A stretch of 64,000 nucleotides of DNA from Oryzias latipes (taxonomy: Eukaryota > Chordata > Actinopteri > Beloniformes > Adrianichthyidae). Of this stretch, positions 12,301-24,109 are shown piece by piece (position 1 is the stretch's first letter; each line of letters opens with the position of its first letter). Location of the stretch: NCBI RefSeq assembly GCF_002234675.1, contig NC_019859.2, positions 13,717,483 through 13,781,482 on the forward strand, written 5' to 3'. The position numbers were made by a program, and so were the translations under genes. The notes under the pieces were generated by a model. It saw only the letters and a list, made by a program, of their open reading frames with translations. It searched no databases and was not told the DNA's origin.

Positions 12301-14493
12301 AGTTATTGTGCTCTCATGTGGGGCTTTGTAATCATCCAACCGCTTTTACTTTACTATACTTAAGAAATTGGACCTTTTGCTTGAGATGATGATCAACTTC
12401 AATGACCCTTTTATGCTAATACTTCAGTTTTCTGACTCTTCTTTTTTCAAAGCTACATTAACAACTAAAAATATATATTTTCTCCTCATAATAAATATCC
12501 CTTCATGTACACACCCCATGCAAAATGTATAATATGAAGCTAAAGGCTGCATGAGCCCAATTGCATTTTTTGCATTGCTGGATAATCAGTTTTGGAGGGT
12601 GGATAAGAAAAATCTTAAATTATTACAAGGCTTTATCTATCATAATCTCAAATAATTAGTATCATTTATGACTGAATTAAACCCAGTCTCAGCCAATCTA
12701 AAACTTGCAAAATTGATGATTCCATAAAAGAGTGAAGTCAAAAGACTGTGATCAGTAAGAAATAAACTTTCTCCTTCTTTTATTTTGACTAATTGAGTTT
12801 AATCAGGTTTTAATAAACAGTGAAGTTCTACAATTGTCTTTTTACATTTTGTGGATTTATTCTTTCCATAAATAACAGTTTAGATATGAATTTGATTATT
12901 TAGTTTAGGTTTTGAGTTGCAATCAATTGTCAAATGAACTTTTTAGGAATAAAAGTTATAAACTGGAGCACTAATCTAGTTTATTTGAATAAAAATACAA
13001 TTTTTTTTGTATTTATTAAAATGAAGCATTTTCAGGCTAGTGTTGCATTTGTCATTCATCACTTAGAATTTTAAATCCAATCCTTATCATGACTGTATGT
13101 GACCTCACTGTTGGGAATAAAATCTACATTTGAAAAGGAGTTAGAAGAGATATTACAAGCCATTAGTTATAGTCTGTTTTTTAACACTAGATTAAAAATA
13201 AAATAAAAAGGATATAAGAACAGGCACATTTCTAAGGTTAAAATCCAGCAGCTATACATTTTGTATTTTATTTTGAACTTAAAAAAATGCACTTGTGCCT
13301 ATGACTCACCAACTCCAGTGATGAGGAGAAGGAATGAAGCAAGAACAACTCTTCTGTTTTTCTTCACCAGAGGATGCGACACCCACCTGAGAAACAGGTT
13401 TTTAGAGTCTCTCTCTGCTTCTGCTTCTCGGCGCGCACACAAGAGCGTCTGAACTCACCCACAGCAATGTGCAGAGAGCTGCTGGACGGAGCTTAGCGTG
13501 CTGAAAGACCACTGAGAACTGCAGTAAGACAGCGTGGCAGGGTCACTGTGGAGAGAGCACAAACCCATTTCACCACACACCCTTCACAAAGGCTGCTCGA
13601 TCACTTAGATCCTGTTTTATCTTGCATGTGATCCCTGCTCTCCAGGAGCTGCCCTGCCCCCTGGTTAGGATCCACTTTGATTTCAATATCCCTCTATAAA
13701 CTTTAAAGGCTGTTCACAAACTCTATAATTTGTCTGAACTCACGCCCACACCAAGAACATCCTCCTCAACTCCTTTAATTGTCTCCTTGGCCTGTTTTAG
13801 CACCACAAGGAGCAGAATTTTTAGTTGCTGTCGTTATTAGTGGCTGTAAAAATCACAATTGTAGGTCCTCTGAAACATCTTTTTTTTAATTCCTTCTTAG
13901 AATCCATCTGTCTAGGGACACATTCAATTTGTGTATTTTTGGTTTTGAGATGGTCATTTTAGGGGGGAAAAGCTTTCTTCTTTTGTGTTTTTTCATTAGT
14001 TTTGTACTTGTGCTTTGTTTCTCCTTTTCGAAATACAGCACAATAACAGAAACATTCCTACAAACCAAATAAATTAGTCACACTTTTTAAAGAAATAACT
14101 AGAAACAAATACAATAGAAACTCTTGAGATGTGAAACGCACCTGATTTTAAAGAAGTTATTGAAAGAAGAGTTGCCACCGTCTCTCACGGTGTCTTCATT
14201 TTCCAGATTCTAAAGAAAAAACACATATTAGTTATATATAGGTTAAGGAAATCTTTCTTGGCAAAACCTCAATCTCTGTTTACCTGGTACTTCAGGTTAC
14301 TGTGTTCAGGCGAGCCGGTGTCAGAAGGCGAAGGATGTGTTTGAGGTTTGGAGAAACTCAGAGTGCCAAATGTCATCTCTCCTTCTCGATCCTTCTCCCT
14401 GCTCTTCCACCCCTCTGTCCCTTCATCAGACCCGGCTGTCTCTTCGTCTCCCTCCAACACAAAGGCATCATCGATGGTAAACTGCGTTGCCAT
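9393..14493 (-). CDS. tmem134: Transmembrane protein 134
   Basis: Seven minus-strand exons: 14284-14493, 14142-14209, 13459-13545, 13310-13386, 10896-10940, 9554-9607 and 9393-9475. They join in frame to 207 codons plus stop (human about 195). The N-terminus MATQFTIDDAFVLE matches the family's FSIDDAFEL start. It is followed by an acidic, Ser-rich cytosolic region, SSQWSFSTLSS, CCGWVSHPLVKKNRRVVL, and two hydrophobic segments (about residues 138-160 and 165-190). The end GVYHVIYICCAV...FKLFYLPYFEK is almost identical in type to mammalian TMEM134. Function is poorly known; the family is a two-pass membrane protein. It is tandem with aip on the same strand with about 1.2 kb between coding regions. 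A long intron 4 (10941-13309) carries a nested repeat. Confidence 0.94.
9695..10115. repeat. AT-rich low-complexity tract with embedded LINE 3' tail
   Basis: A run of TATACTATATTA-like and ACTACTACT simple sequence in tmem134 intron 6 (9608-10895). At 9754-9815 the reverse complement reads as a LINE 3' end of the type CCCATTGTGGGATTAATAAAG followed by CATCTATCTA. This suggests a minus-oriented, severely 5'-truncated LINE insertion. Confidence 0.6.
11345..11965. mobile_element. Inverted-repeat element with a nested second element
   Basis: The left end reads CCCGTATTTTCCGGACTATA and the right end ATAGTCCAAAAAATACGGT; these are imperfect inverted complements. Repeated GCGACTTATA / TAAATCGC motifs occur inside. 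This is a familiar teleost MITE. In the middle (from about 11455) a different piece starts TTAACCCTCCTGTTATGTTC, itself resembling the start of a TTAA-type MITE, so one element appears to sit inside another. It lies in tmem134 intron 4. Confidence 0.65.
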
Positions 14494-16435
14494 GGCTACT
14501 GTGGTGAAAGCCTCTTACGCGTCCAGGTCCTTGAAGTTGGTTCTCACTGTAGTTCAAGGGCTTTCATTAGTGCTTCCGCTCCAGCAATATGTTACTTTCT
14601 TTTTATAATATGCATGGTAAAAATTATTTTTCTCATATTGTTTATCCATTTTGGAACAATGCAAACCCTCAAACGTTTAAAGCGCCTGCGCAAATTCTTT
14701 ACATAGTTTCTTTAACCCGCAACAAAGTTTAGTCTATTTTTCAATTTATCATTAAATACACTCAAAATAAATAAAAGCAGTTGAGAAATAACTAAAAGTT
14801 AATAAGACGTAGTCCTATAAATAATGCAAGGCATTAGTTTAAGGGCTTAAATGTCGTTTGAAATGACCAGCAGCTAACTGGGTTTGATGACGGTCCGCTA
14901 TTGTTTGTCCTCTTTCCGTTTGTCGACAGATGACCACCAGGAAAACCTTACTGTCTTCGGTAAATCTTTTCTCCAGCGAGGCCAAACTCCACTTCAAGTT
15001 GTTTTAAGGTTGTCACATGTCGGTACCGTTTGCGTTTACTCCTTCTACAACTGTTTGGGTGGCGAAAAAGGCGTTCGTTTCCCGGTGCGAAGACAATCTC
15101 AATAAGTTTGGACTGTTGCTCCACTGTCGCGCGACACTCGATTGCTCATGTCTGAGATTGCGCCCAACCCGTTCCCTTTAGGCTTGACCAGGCGTTTAAT
15201 TGAGTGCTGTTTTGTCGATCGATCACAGTAAAGAAGCAAGACATGTTAAACTCCAGATTTTACGTTTTTAAAAACACATCTGCGGTGTTAGATAGAATTT
15301 AGTAAATAATATTTTATATTTGTTAATGAATAAAAACATAAACAAGTAAAAATCTTAATTAATGAATTTTGTTAATGCATTATGATTTTAGTCTTTCACA
15401 AAAATGCTCAGTGTTGAAGGATGATTATGTTTTTTAAAAGTGAAAGTTAATTAAAGTACTTTTCAACTGACGTTAAGACATATCTGTCAGTCATCGTTCA
15501 GTAATTATACAGCAATATACCCAATAGTCCAAATATAACTCAAATGGTGCAGTGCAACCAGTTCCTTAAAAAATGAAAATAAATCACATTAAATAAGGTC
15601 TTTATTTATTTGCAAACAATTTAATTAATAATGTAAATCTAACAAGGTCTTAATTTTCTGATTAGAAATTAAGCATCTTTGCTGCATTACAATGTAAAAC
15701 ATATTCCAAACAAACAAACAAACAAACAAATAAACCCATCAGTTTACATTTGGAGACCATTTTAATCCAGTTTAATAATCAAAACATCATGTCTGGCATT
15801 GAGAACATAATAAACTCTAATTTGAACAAAAATGGATACTTCAGTTGTTAAATTACAAAAAAAAACAGTGGTGCTCCAAATGATGACACAAATGTTCAAT
15901 CTATTTAATTTGTACTCTATTAATAACAGAAATCTAAGCAAACACAAGCCTTATTTTAAACCAAAGAAACAAAAAGCTTAGACTGAATAAAAGAGAGGAG
16001 AAAATAATCTATTGTCTTAATGATAGGGCAAGTACAAATGAGAAGTCGTAACAATGCCTTAATTACAGCTTGTCTGATGCACAAATAGTAAAACATTTAG
16101 TAATCAGACATCTTAATCATTATTTTGTGTTGTTCTTAGAGGCTTGTTGTGAAGAAAAATAAAGTCAAGCATACTTGTGTTACATCAATATGAAGTGAGC
16201 ATGATTGTTTAACTTTTGTTAAAAAATGCTACAAATTAATGCAAGATCAGTTATAGGCTACAGCAAGAGGCCAAAACAATTTAGGTGCTATGTGACTGTC
16301 CCACACAATGGAAGAAATGCAAGTAAACATGTATGACTGAGCACGAGAAATTTTAATTTGCTACAGAAACACATGAAAAACATGAGTCTCTAATAAGATT
16401 TTAGCCATGTTGTTTAGATCCAGCAACAACAGTGC
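14494..16435. other. Intergenic region upstream of tmem134
   Basis: The tmem134 promoter and 5' UTR should lie just right of 14493; the first ~700 bases are richer in CpG than the surroundings (for example around 15120-15180). A (CAAA)n tract lies at 15707-15735. No coding exon or known transposon is recognised. Confidence 0.4.
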
Positions 16436-16439
16436 GGTT

Positions 16440-17365
16440 TCCTTCCTACAGTATAACAGCTCTACACCCTCTTTAGGGTGTGGAGGGTTCGTGGGCGTTC
16501 GCTCATCCAGTCCATATGTGCTTTGTGGATTTTGAGAAGTCGTTCGACCGCGTCCCCCGTGGGATCCTGGAGGGTGCCCTGGGAGCATGGGGTCCGGGGA
16601 GCCTTACTGAGGACTGTCCGGTCTCTGTATGACCGGAGGAAGAGCTTGGTTGGCATAGTCGGCAGTAAGTCAGACCTGTTCCCGGTGTATGTTGGACTCT
16701 AGCAGGGCTTCCCTAATATCAACGGTTCTTTTCATAGTTTTTCTGGACAGAATTTTCTAGGCGCAGGGGTTTTGGTTTTGGGACCACATGATTTCCTCTC
16801 TGCTGTTTGCAGATGATGTTTTCCTGTTGGCTTCATCGAACCGGGACCTCCAGCATGCATTGGGGCGGTTTTCAGCCGAGTGTGAAGAAGCTGCATGAGG
16901 GTCAGTCAGCACCACTAAGTCTGAAGCCACATGGTTCTCGAGCACAGAAAGGTGGAAGTTTGCCATCTCGGTGGGTGGAGTGTCCCTGCCCCAGGTGGAG
17001 GAGTTTAAATGTATTGGGGTTTTGTTCACGAGTGAGGGAGGACTGGAGCGTAAGTTTGACAGCCGAATCGGAGCAGCGTTCATAGTTATGCGGTCGCTGT
17101 ACTGGTCCGTTGTGGTGAAGAGAGAGCTGAGCCAGAAAGTACCTGGGGAGGTGTTCCGGGCATGTCCCACTGGGCGGAGGCTCCGATGAAGACCCAGGAC
17201 AGGCTGGAGAGACTAAATCTCTCAATCGGCTTGTGAACACCTCAGGGTCACCCCAGAGGAGTTGGAGGAAGTAGCCGAGGCGAGGGAAGTCTGGGCATCT
17301 TTGCTTAGACAGCTGCCACCGTGAACCAGTTTCAAATAAGCGGAAGAAGATGGATGGATGGATAT
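16440..17365 (+). mobile_element. Degenerate non-LTR retrotransposon (RT and 3' end)
   Basis: Broken frames give reverse-transcriptase pieces: FVDFEKSFDRVPRG near 16511, the catalytic-type FADDVFLLAS with FADD at 16806-16817, then GGVSLPQVEEFK at 16974, FTSEGGLE and IGAAFIVMRSLYWSVVVKREL. These are followed by the C-terminal PGEVFRACPTGRR and a 3' end with GGAAGAAGATGGATGGATGG. Frameshifts and stops rule out activity. RELSQK is followed directly by PGEVFRA, where related fish elements have roughly 90 residues between, so an internal deletion is inferred. Clade (I/Nimb-like or L2-like) not settled. Confidence 0.8.
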
Positions 17366-17875
17366 AATATTTTCCATTGGTTCATACAACATAAATGCTA
17401 TAATAAGCAGAACAATTGAAAATCAACCCAAAAAAAGGACATGCATCTGTTTTCCTCTATGAAATTTAAGCAAAAATAAGTTTCAGTCAATTTGGTTATT
17501 TAATTGAAATGTGTTATTTTTGGTGCTCTCTACAAGGAAAATATCCTCCTTAAAATACTCAACTTAAGGGGAAGCACCATAATCCACATTTATAACACTG
17601 ATGGTTAAATTTTTTTTTTACAAATAATACAGCTGTGTTTTCTGCAAACAAATTCAAACTCTCTTTTTTTATTGCCTATAACTTGGCCCAAGAGTCTGCT
17701 TCCCACACACCTCTCAGCAAAACCTCATTATGCAAAACACCCCAGGCAAAAACATTTCACTATGTAAATAGAAATGAGGCTGAGTGAAAGCGCTTATGCA
17801 CCCTCAGCTAATTATAACTGAGTTGACCTGTCGTGACTGAGTGGGCATAATTGTCAGATAGCTCTGCAATGAAGC
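17366..17875. other. Intergenic upstream of serping1
   Basis: No gene or clear repeat is seen. The right end leads into a TATATAAAA-like stretch near 17879-17887. Confidence 0.35.
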
Positions 17876-18227
17876 ATTTATATAAAAAAAAAAAGTTATG
17901 CGAATTTCTGCAACTTAGTGCAAGTCAAAGTGATAAGGAGTAAAAAACAAAACAAAACAAAAAAAGTAAATCCTGGAGTGCAAATGGTTGCACTTAGTAT
18001 CTTGTGCCAACATGAGAAACCATGTGATTTCCAACAAGTCAGAAGACCTGGTTTATGCAAACAAACATCTCTAAACCAACAATTACAGATCAGACTTTTT
18101 CAGTTGCAGTTCAAAGGAGCCTAGAGTCAGATGTGGAAACCCAATGAGCAGAGTTTGACTGAAGAAAATAGCTGGTGATAAAAAGTGGTGCTGCTGCTGA
18201 GTTAGGACCCGAAGAAATATAGACGCT
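17876..18227 (+). promoter_or_regulatory. Candidate serping1 core promoter and non-coding first exon
   Basis: The serping1 start codon sits exactly at a splice acceptor (tttgcag|ATG at 18558), so an upstream non-coding exon must exist. A TATATAAAA-like box at about 17879-17887 and a donor-like GTGAGT at 18228-18233 could bound it. This is inference; transcript data would decide. Confidence 0.3.
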
Positions 18228-18557
18228 GTGAGTTTTAAAAACGTTTTACTGCTCTTTCAATTGACAAACTTGTGACCTGAACAAAGTGATCTATTGCAAG
18301 AATTGATATTTACATTGTTTGAATTTTTTAAATTTGTAATATGAAACTGTTGAAGAATTGTACAGGTTGTAAAAAGAATGTTTAGCTAAATGATTGTGAA
18401 TGTGTAAAAAAACAAAAAAACAGTGTATCAGAATAAAAAAAATCTGTGTAAAAAATCACTGCAAAAGTTGCACCACTTATTGATCTTAACCAAGGCAAGA
18501 TGCCATTTCAGTGTTGAAATCAACCCAATCAGTTTGTTTTTTTTGTTTGTTTTGCAG

Positions 18558-21500
18558 ATGGGAAGACAGGCGGTGCTCTTCATTTTGCTCCCGCTCATTT
18601 TTGAGGTAAACAAAAATGTGTTTCTTTTTTTTTTTTGCTTGTGTTTAGATCTTTGACTCTGCATTTTCGGTTCAGCTTTCTCAGTGCACACAGATCCAGA
18701 CGATCCACGGCTCAACTCTGGTGCTGCCCTGTATGCATCCAGAAAGTGACTCTAATGGGATGGAAGTTTCTTGGAAATTCCAAGGTCGAGCCACAATTCT
18801 TCTTTAGATTTGTGGCACATGTCAGTTATCATTGTACATCCTTCCTTCAGACTTACAATTCTTATTTTATAAAATAAATAAATAAATAAAAAGTGCTCAT
18901 TTTTTTATTTTTATTTACCAGAACAATTTCTAGATTAGATCTGACAATAAATAAGTAAATACATGTGCAGCTTCTATGTTTTGTCATTGAGTTACAATTT
19001 GTGGAAGACACCACCCTTTTAAAATGTTTCCCACTTAATTGATCTCAGACGTTTTGTGATAACAGAACAAACATTTTAAAATCAAGACTTGCAAAGAGGG
19101 ATTTGCAACCACCTCTGGTATTTCTAAATTTACTTAGTAACCGTTTATATGTTTGTTTGTCAAAACAAGTGTTTGTGTTTTTCTGTGTGTGTTGTAATGA
19201 TTGCAGGAGAGGTGATACGTCCTGTTCTTAAGCATGGATCGGCTTCATTTGCAAAACAAGGCCAGCTTGTTATTTCTCCAGTAACATTTAGTAGTGCAGG
19301 AGAATATGAATGTTTTACAAATGGGACGGATGTGGAGATAATGGGAAAATATAGTGTCAGAGTGATGGGTGAGACTTACCTCTGCTTTACCAACTATTCA
19401 TATAACATTTTGTAATCATTTCTTTACATATCAAATACATTCCATAAAGCCTAAACAGGATCTGAAGCTAACTAACTTTATTTTCCCCCCTCCTGCTGTT
19501 TCGTTCTGAAGGATATTTTGAATTCTTTGTGAAGGTGACTGAGGGCTCCAGTGTGCACATACCGTGCTATCACCCGACTTCCGACCAAAGCAAGCCCAAC
19601 GCACTGTGGTTTAAGGAAGAGGAATCTGGCAAAAGAACAAAGCTGAACACGGAGGATGAGTCGAATGAAAAGAAGAAAGTAGAGCTGCTCTATCCAGGTG
19701 ATCCTGATCAGACCATCATACTCAGAGAAGCTGCTATGGAGGATGCTGGACTGTACACATGTGAAAGTCACAATGGAGGGAAGCACACCACCGCTTACCT
19801 TAGTGTGGAAGGTAGTCATCCCTTTTTATCTTTTATTCTCATTACACTGTAAAAAGCAAAATGATAAATATGTAGAAGGACACCTTTAAGTACCAATTCT
19901 TGAAGAAACTTTTTTCTTGACTTATCTTTAGTTCGTCCCACTGCACCGCCGCTGAAATGCGAAGGCTTTGATGAGGAGTGCCAGGATGAGAACAGCCGCA
20001 TAGCCGAAGCTCTGCTGCGAGAATCCCTGACAGAGTTTTCCATGAATGTGTTTTCTCACCTCAGAGAACTCCAGCCTTCAAATAACTTACTCTTTTCTCC
20101 AATCAGCATCAGTGTGTTGCTCTCCAATCTGTTATTAGGTAGGAACAGTTCAGTGAGCTCTTTTTAGCAGAGATTTGAAAAAGTTTTTACTAGGTTTGTG
20201 TTTTCTGCATTGAAAATTAGTTTTATGGTGTCAGCTACATTTTATAAAGCTGTGGGGTCAAACAACTAGACAATGAGCTGCTAAATTATTTGACTTTTGC
20301 TGTATATGACATCTATTTTTTTTACCAGATATTATCAGCATTATAAAGTTAAAAATGTGTATAATGATTTAGAATTCTTTTATTTTATAATGTAACGTAA
20401 ATTAATTGAAGTGGGTCAACAGCTTTTGAAGAGGACATTTAAAAAAACAGTAAAAATAAGACATTTAACAAAGTTTAGGTCAACTACTTTTACTTAATAT
20501 GTGACAAACAGCAGTTCTGTTTTAGGAAGCAACTCTGAATTCACTGTCGAACCCGTTTCGTTTTTGCTTTTTAAACATTTTATGCCAAAGAGCTTCAATT
20601 CAGGACTGATAGTTATAGCAGCTTTGGTAAAAATAAGAAGAAAAACACAAAAATCTGGCAAAAGCATCTGAAGAAATGGAAACAATTATTTATGCTCAAA
20701 CCTTTATAAAAACCTGAATCCTACAGAAACAAGATTAAACATTTTGTGTGTTTAAATGTAGAACTTCTGAACCCACAAAAACTTCTGAAATGAAAGGAGA
20801 AAACATATTGGTAATGAAGAAACCCAAAATTAAAAAAACAAAAAAACAAAAACAAGACTTCCTTTATTTTAAGAAACAACCTACAATATTAGGCACAAAT
20901 GTTTAACACCCAGTTTTTTGGATAATGCATGTTTAATTTATGAATTTTGTGTGATTTTGCATCTTCAGGTGCCGGTGATGACACCCGCAGAGCCCTTCAG
21001 AGTGCCATCTTTGTGCCTCATGATTTCAACTGCATTCACTCTCAGATGAAGAAGCTGAGAGAAAAGATGAGCCAGTCTTTGCAAATGGCATCCCAGATCT
21101 ATTATAACCCTCGTATGACTGCATAGTAAACAAGAAACAAGAATGCCATTTAAAATGTCAAGAGATGCAAAAACATTTTTAGTGTTTCATTCCTTCAAGT
21201 CTAATTTTTTCTTTTTCCCTGTTCTTCAGAAATGAATCTGAGTGAGTCTTTTACAAACCGGTCCATTCAGCACTATGAAGCAAAGCCTGTACAGCTGCTG
21301 GAAACCCCAGAGGAAAATGCATTCATGATAAACAGCTGGGTGGCCAACAAGACTAAAAACAAAATCACACATTTGGTGGACTCAGTTCCACCCAGCACGC
21401 AGGTGATCATACTCAGCGCCGTCTCATTTGAAGGTAGGGAGAATCCAGATCACTTCCACTCGCCACAACAACAGCAAGATTATTCCACATATGGCTAAAC

Positions 21501-24002
21501 ATTTGTATGTACAGTGAATATTGATCACTCAGTGACTGCTGTGTTTTGGGGGGCATCAGGTCTGTGGCACAGCAATTTTAAGTTGAAACAACAAAAAGAA
21601 TTCTTCACAAAACTGGATGGGGATCTCATAAGTGTGCCTGTCTTGTATCACCCAAAATACCGGGCAGTTGCAAGAACTGTAGCGGAGCTGAATGCACGGG
21701 TGAGGATCACTATTCATTGATCTTTTGGCAAAATTACTTACTAATTATTTTGGATATTTAGGGAAATAACATAATAATTACATCAGTTTATAGAAATCCT
21801 ACAATCTTTATGAATTAGGTTTAAATAGAGCATTATACTTTATCCAACGTAATTTGACATTTACTCACCAATGCAAAAATGGGAAAACAAAGAAATTCAT
21901 TTGTGTAAGAAAAGTCACATTTGGTTATTTGTGTGTCCGACTGCTAAAGAGTGAGTTGCTTCTGTTCTATGGAAAAACACTTGTCAGCCAGTTGGGATAT
22001 CTGCAGTTTGATTCACTGCCCTACTTGACAAAGCGTCAGAAAACAGACTGAATCCTAAGCTAATGAGCCTCTGTGCATGACTGAGAAGACAAATAGTTTT
22101 TGCTGAAATCTACAAGGAATTAACTGCAGATGCTCTGCCAAAAAAAAAAAAAAAAAGATTATTTCCTCTTCTTTTTGGAGGAGACACTGCGTGCAGAAAT
22201 TAGTGGAAAAAATAGCAAAGCAAGACTTAAATATTTTGCTGTTAGTTTGAGGACGTGTTTAAAGGCCCGCTCTGATCATCTTTTGTTCTAATACTCAAAG
22301 CATTTCATGTGGTCTTTTAATTATGATTATGCCGTTTTCAGGCAAAATCAAAAACCTGTGTGGTTTTCAGGACATAGTTTCTGCAGAGCAGCAGGAGTTC
22401 ATTAGAAATTTGCCACTGAGTTGTGGGTGGATCTGTGGGAGCGTAGTAAGCCTGCTCCCATTTCCCATCATCATCATTTGTTTACACTCTCTCCCTCTAG
22501 CTTACAGCCCGTCACAACCCGAACCTAACATTACTGGTACAACAAAAATGGAGAGCAATATTACAGCTATCCAGCCGTACAGTTCTCAGCCAGATGCCAG
22601 CTCAGACAAGGACAACAAAGACGTACATGGGTCTAGTTGTCTGCAAGCAGCTGTATCAGAATGGAGAGGAGCAGAAAGCTTGTGGCTTGCCGTTTCAGCA
22701 ACTACACCACAGCTACAAACTTTTTCCAATGACACTTTTTCATCTGCTCTTGATTCTGCACAATTTGAATAAAGAAATAATAAAAAAATCCAATTTTAAT
22801 CCTAATTTTCTTTATATGTCTCCTCCATCATGAAAACAATGCCACGACAGCATGTTAAAAACACCAAAAATGTGATTTCCATCAGAGGGGGACTTCAACA
22901 AGTCGTAAATGTCAGAAGTGTTACTTGTTGGTTGAAAAAAAGAGCAGAATTTGCTTCAGCTGTTTGTGTACCATATCATTTTATTTATTTAAGTTATTTT
23001 TTTAAATTGAATTGAGCAAGGAAACACATTTTGGAGTAAAAATTACCATTTGGTTGTACATTCGAGCAAAGTTTCTTATAGTAACTTTTAAAAGCTGCAT
23101 AACAAATATTTTGAAGAGATCTGTCTGAACGGATGTTTATGAATAAAATAGTTTAATATGACTTTAAATAACCTCCAATTTGTTTATAGATTATATGAAT
23201 AGACAGAAAGAAATGGATGTAATGAGTGAATATTAGCTATGTGTTACCAATGAACCAAAAGTGCTCCTGTGCAGTCCGAGCTGTGCTACATTCTCATTTA
23301 AACCTTTGTACTTCACTCATTTAATATGCTTTTTTACGTAAACAGGTGGCAAAGTTGTCCCTCACAGGTGACAACAGTCTGTACATCCTTCTGCCTCGCA
23401 ACAACAAACTAACCGAGCTGGAGCAAGTGGAGGCGAGCATGACGGACTCATCTGTGCGTAAAATGATAGAGCAAATGAAAGAGGCCTCTCCAGAGCAAAT
23501 TGAGATGACTCTGCCGCTGATCAAGCTGGATGTAGAGTCAGACATCAAGATACTTATGATGAAATTAGGTTGGTTCATCTTCTATGCTTTTCTCTTTCTC
23601 ACTCTGTGTAAAGCACAGGCTTCTGCTCCACTACTTTCAGTCTGTATAATACTCCCCAGAGCCTCTGAGGACTTTTGGAAACATGTTTTTAAGATGCTCT
23701 TTGATCTTTCTGAATTTGATTCCATGCCCTTGACTATCCCCTCCTTTCCCTCAGGCCTTTCATCACTTTTCGAGGGGGCCAACTTGTGCGGCCTTTTCCC
23801 TGGAGAGAGGGTGGTTCTGAACAGTGCCAAGCATAAAGCCTTCCTGGCACTGACTGAAAAGGGAGTTCAGGCTGGGGCTGTCACCAGCGTGTCCATTTCC
23901 CGTAGCTTTCCTGTTTTTTCTGCCCTGCGACCTTTCGTCCTGCTGCTGTGGAACGACCAGGCAGATGTGCCGCTTTTTATCGGCAGAGTGACCGAGCCAT
24001 AA
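18558..24002 (+). CDS. serping1: Plasma protease C1 inhibitor with two N-terminal Ig-like domains
   Basis: Ten coding exons: 18558-18605, 18676-18784, 19207-19368, 19512-19811, 19932-20138, 20969-21112, 21230-21433, 21560-21699, 23346-23568 and 23755-24002. They join in frame to 594 codons plus stop. Residues 1-~19 are a signal peptide. Ig-like domain 1 spans ~20-106 (C35, W49, C88 in GEYECF) and Ig-like domain 2 ~108-206 (C125, W139, C190 in DAGLYTCES). The serpin domain is ~225-594. Cys216 and Cys223 (CEGFDEEC), Cys297 (DFNC) and Cys524 (NLCGL) match the four cysteines forming two disulfides in human C1-INH. The reactive loop EKGVQAGAVTSVSISR-S has the same length as the human loop, with P1 Arg562 (codon 23901-23903). 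By family knowledge it is secreted and traps C1r, C1s, MASPs, kallikrein and FXIIa. Teleost orthologs carry Ig domains in place of the mucin-like mammalian N-terminus (recalled). Confidence 0.95.
22259..22898 (+). mobile_element. TTAAAGTCCCACT family, copy A (near full length)
   Basis: In serping1 intron 8. The start TTAAAGGCCCGCTCTGATCA and the end AGAGGGGGACTTCAA are decayed versions of the family termini. Internal landmarks are GTGGTCTTTTAATTATGATT, GGACATAGTTTCTGCAGAGC, CTAGCTTACAGCC, a protein-like segment from 22548 (AIQPYSSQPDASSDKDNK) and TTTGAATAAAGAAAT. No complete transposase is present. Confidence 0.75.
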
Positions 24003-24095
24003 AACATGGAAAGGGAATGTTTAATCCAGAAAGAAGTCTCAGTTTTTACTTGATGAGTCAACAAACATTGATGTGGATTTTCTTTAACCACGACA

Positions 24096-24101
24096 AATAA
24101 A
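24096..24101 (+). promoter_or_regulatory. serping1 polyadenylation signal
   Basis: AATAAA 94 bases after the stop codon; it implies a very short 3' UTR ending near 24120. Confidence 0.7.
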
Positions 24102-24109
24102 CATGTAAA

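Noticed and set aside
14884-15105. 73-codon frame upstream of tmem134, with ATGACCACCAGG followed by a donor-like GGTAAAT
   Set aside because: The peptide is not recognised, no second exon could be found, and the region reads as promoter/5' flank.
23582-23830. Minus-strand 82-codon frame over serping1 exon 10
   Set aside because: Antisense shadow of a real coding exon.
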